Shown here in pieces: positions 61,023 through 64,000 of a stretch of DNA of 64,000 nt. Made by a program: the position numbers and the translations under genes. The DNA is from Limanda limanda (Eukaryota > Chordata > Actinopteri > Pleuronectiformes > Pleuronectidae): contig NC_083648.1 in NCBI RefSeq assembly GCF_963576545.1, positions 22,307,654-22,371,653 of the forward strand, written 5' to 3'. Position 1 is the stretch's first letter, and each line of letters opens with the position of its first letter. Under the pieces are notes generated by a model, which saw only the letters and a list, made by a program, of their open reading frames with translations, had not been told where the DNA came from and ran no database searches.

Positions 61023-61028
61023 TTTATT
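61023..61028 (-). terminator. Poly(A) signal candidate of cop1
   Basis: AATAAA on the minus strand about 570 nt after the cop1 stop. Other AATAAA hexamers on this strand lie at 61277-61282 and 60514-60519, so the true end is not settled by eye. Confidence 0.35.
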
Positions 61029-61591
61029 AAAACGGGGTTCTCCCGATCTGAAAAACAACAGTACACATAAAGAGGGGAAACTGGAGATCGACAAACAATG
61101 GGGGTTTTAAAAGCTCCACATGAAAACATCATTTTTGCATGTCATTTTGTCTTGTGCTTTGGCCTTTAAAAGGGAGAATGCATCGCACTAGTAGAGTTTG
61201 GCTGGATGTACCTTCAAAAACAGCTTAATTAAAAAAGGTACATGTTTTCATTTGACCTAAAACCATTAAGAGGTGTTTTATTGTAGCCGGAAAAATGCTT
61301 TCTGAAGTGTTCTTGTTCCATTTTGTGCCCAAGCTCCATCCTTGTTTTGTCGCTGTAAAATGTCTGCACATCATCTCCTGCTATACTGATGCACTCGTCC
61401 AAAGTCTTTTACTGATGCCCATCAAAGTGAAGCTCGCTAAAATAAGAAGGGTACAGTTTATTTCAGCCAGGTTGTGGCAGGGCATCCTAAGTCAGCAGGC
61501 AGCTTGAGGTCTCCCTGCGTCAGACTGATCCTCTACCGATCAGAGAAAGGCTGATGGTATTTCTATCGACCACTGAAGACACGGTTGGTGT

Positions 61592-64000
<2,409 letters not shown>

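Overview
The window is vertebrate, almost certainly teleost, nuclear DNA. Genes are split into many short exons with GT-AG introns. The introns carry long CA/GT microsatellites, tRNA-derived SINEs, a decayed Tc1-like transposon and several foldback MITEs of kinds familiar from ray-finned fish. I see no prokaryotic, viral or CRISPR-type system. The region is an ordinary three-gene stretch, and the interest lies in exon-level oddities and in transposon architecture.

Layout. (1) 1233-35522, plus strand: a complete collagen XV alpha-1 gene (col15a1; a/b paralogue undecided). I resolved it by hand into 44 coding exons whose phases join cleanly into 1440 residues. The order is signal peptide, mucin-like N terminus, thrombospondin-N-like (TSPN) domain, acidic Ser-Gly linker, interrupted triple helix, trimerisation domain, hinge and C-terminal endostatin/restin domain. 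(2) 40234-58475, minus strand: a complete xrn1 gene for the cytoplasmic 5'-3' exoribonuclease, resolved into 41 coding exons and 1718 residues with all recognised catalytic acidic residues present. It converges on col15a1, so the two 3' ends face each other across about 36.4-37.4 kb. (3) 61592-63412, minus strand: the last five coding exons of cop1 (rfwd2), the WD40-repeat E3 ubiquitin ligase. Its 5' part lies beyond the right edge. xrn1 and cop1 are head-to-tail, separated by about 3 kb with no recognisable gene.

The three genes have unrelated jobs: basement-membrane matrix, mRNA decay and ubiquitin ligation. They do not form a functional cluster. Their human orthologues lie on three different chromosomes (COL15A1 9q, XRN1 3q, COP1 1q), so this linkage differs from the human arrangement.

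The most notable observations are: a transposon inserted precisely inside another copy of its own family (10318-12199), a Ser-Gly-rich exon breaking the collagen helix (16910-17083), an N-terminal exon resembling the collagen XVIII long form, two very small collagen exons (one with a conserved cysteine), dinucleotide repeats lying against splice sites in both large genes, and a foldback element in the likely 3' UTR of xrn1. All coordinates come from reading splice sites and codon phase by eye. No alignment or database search was run.
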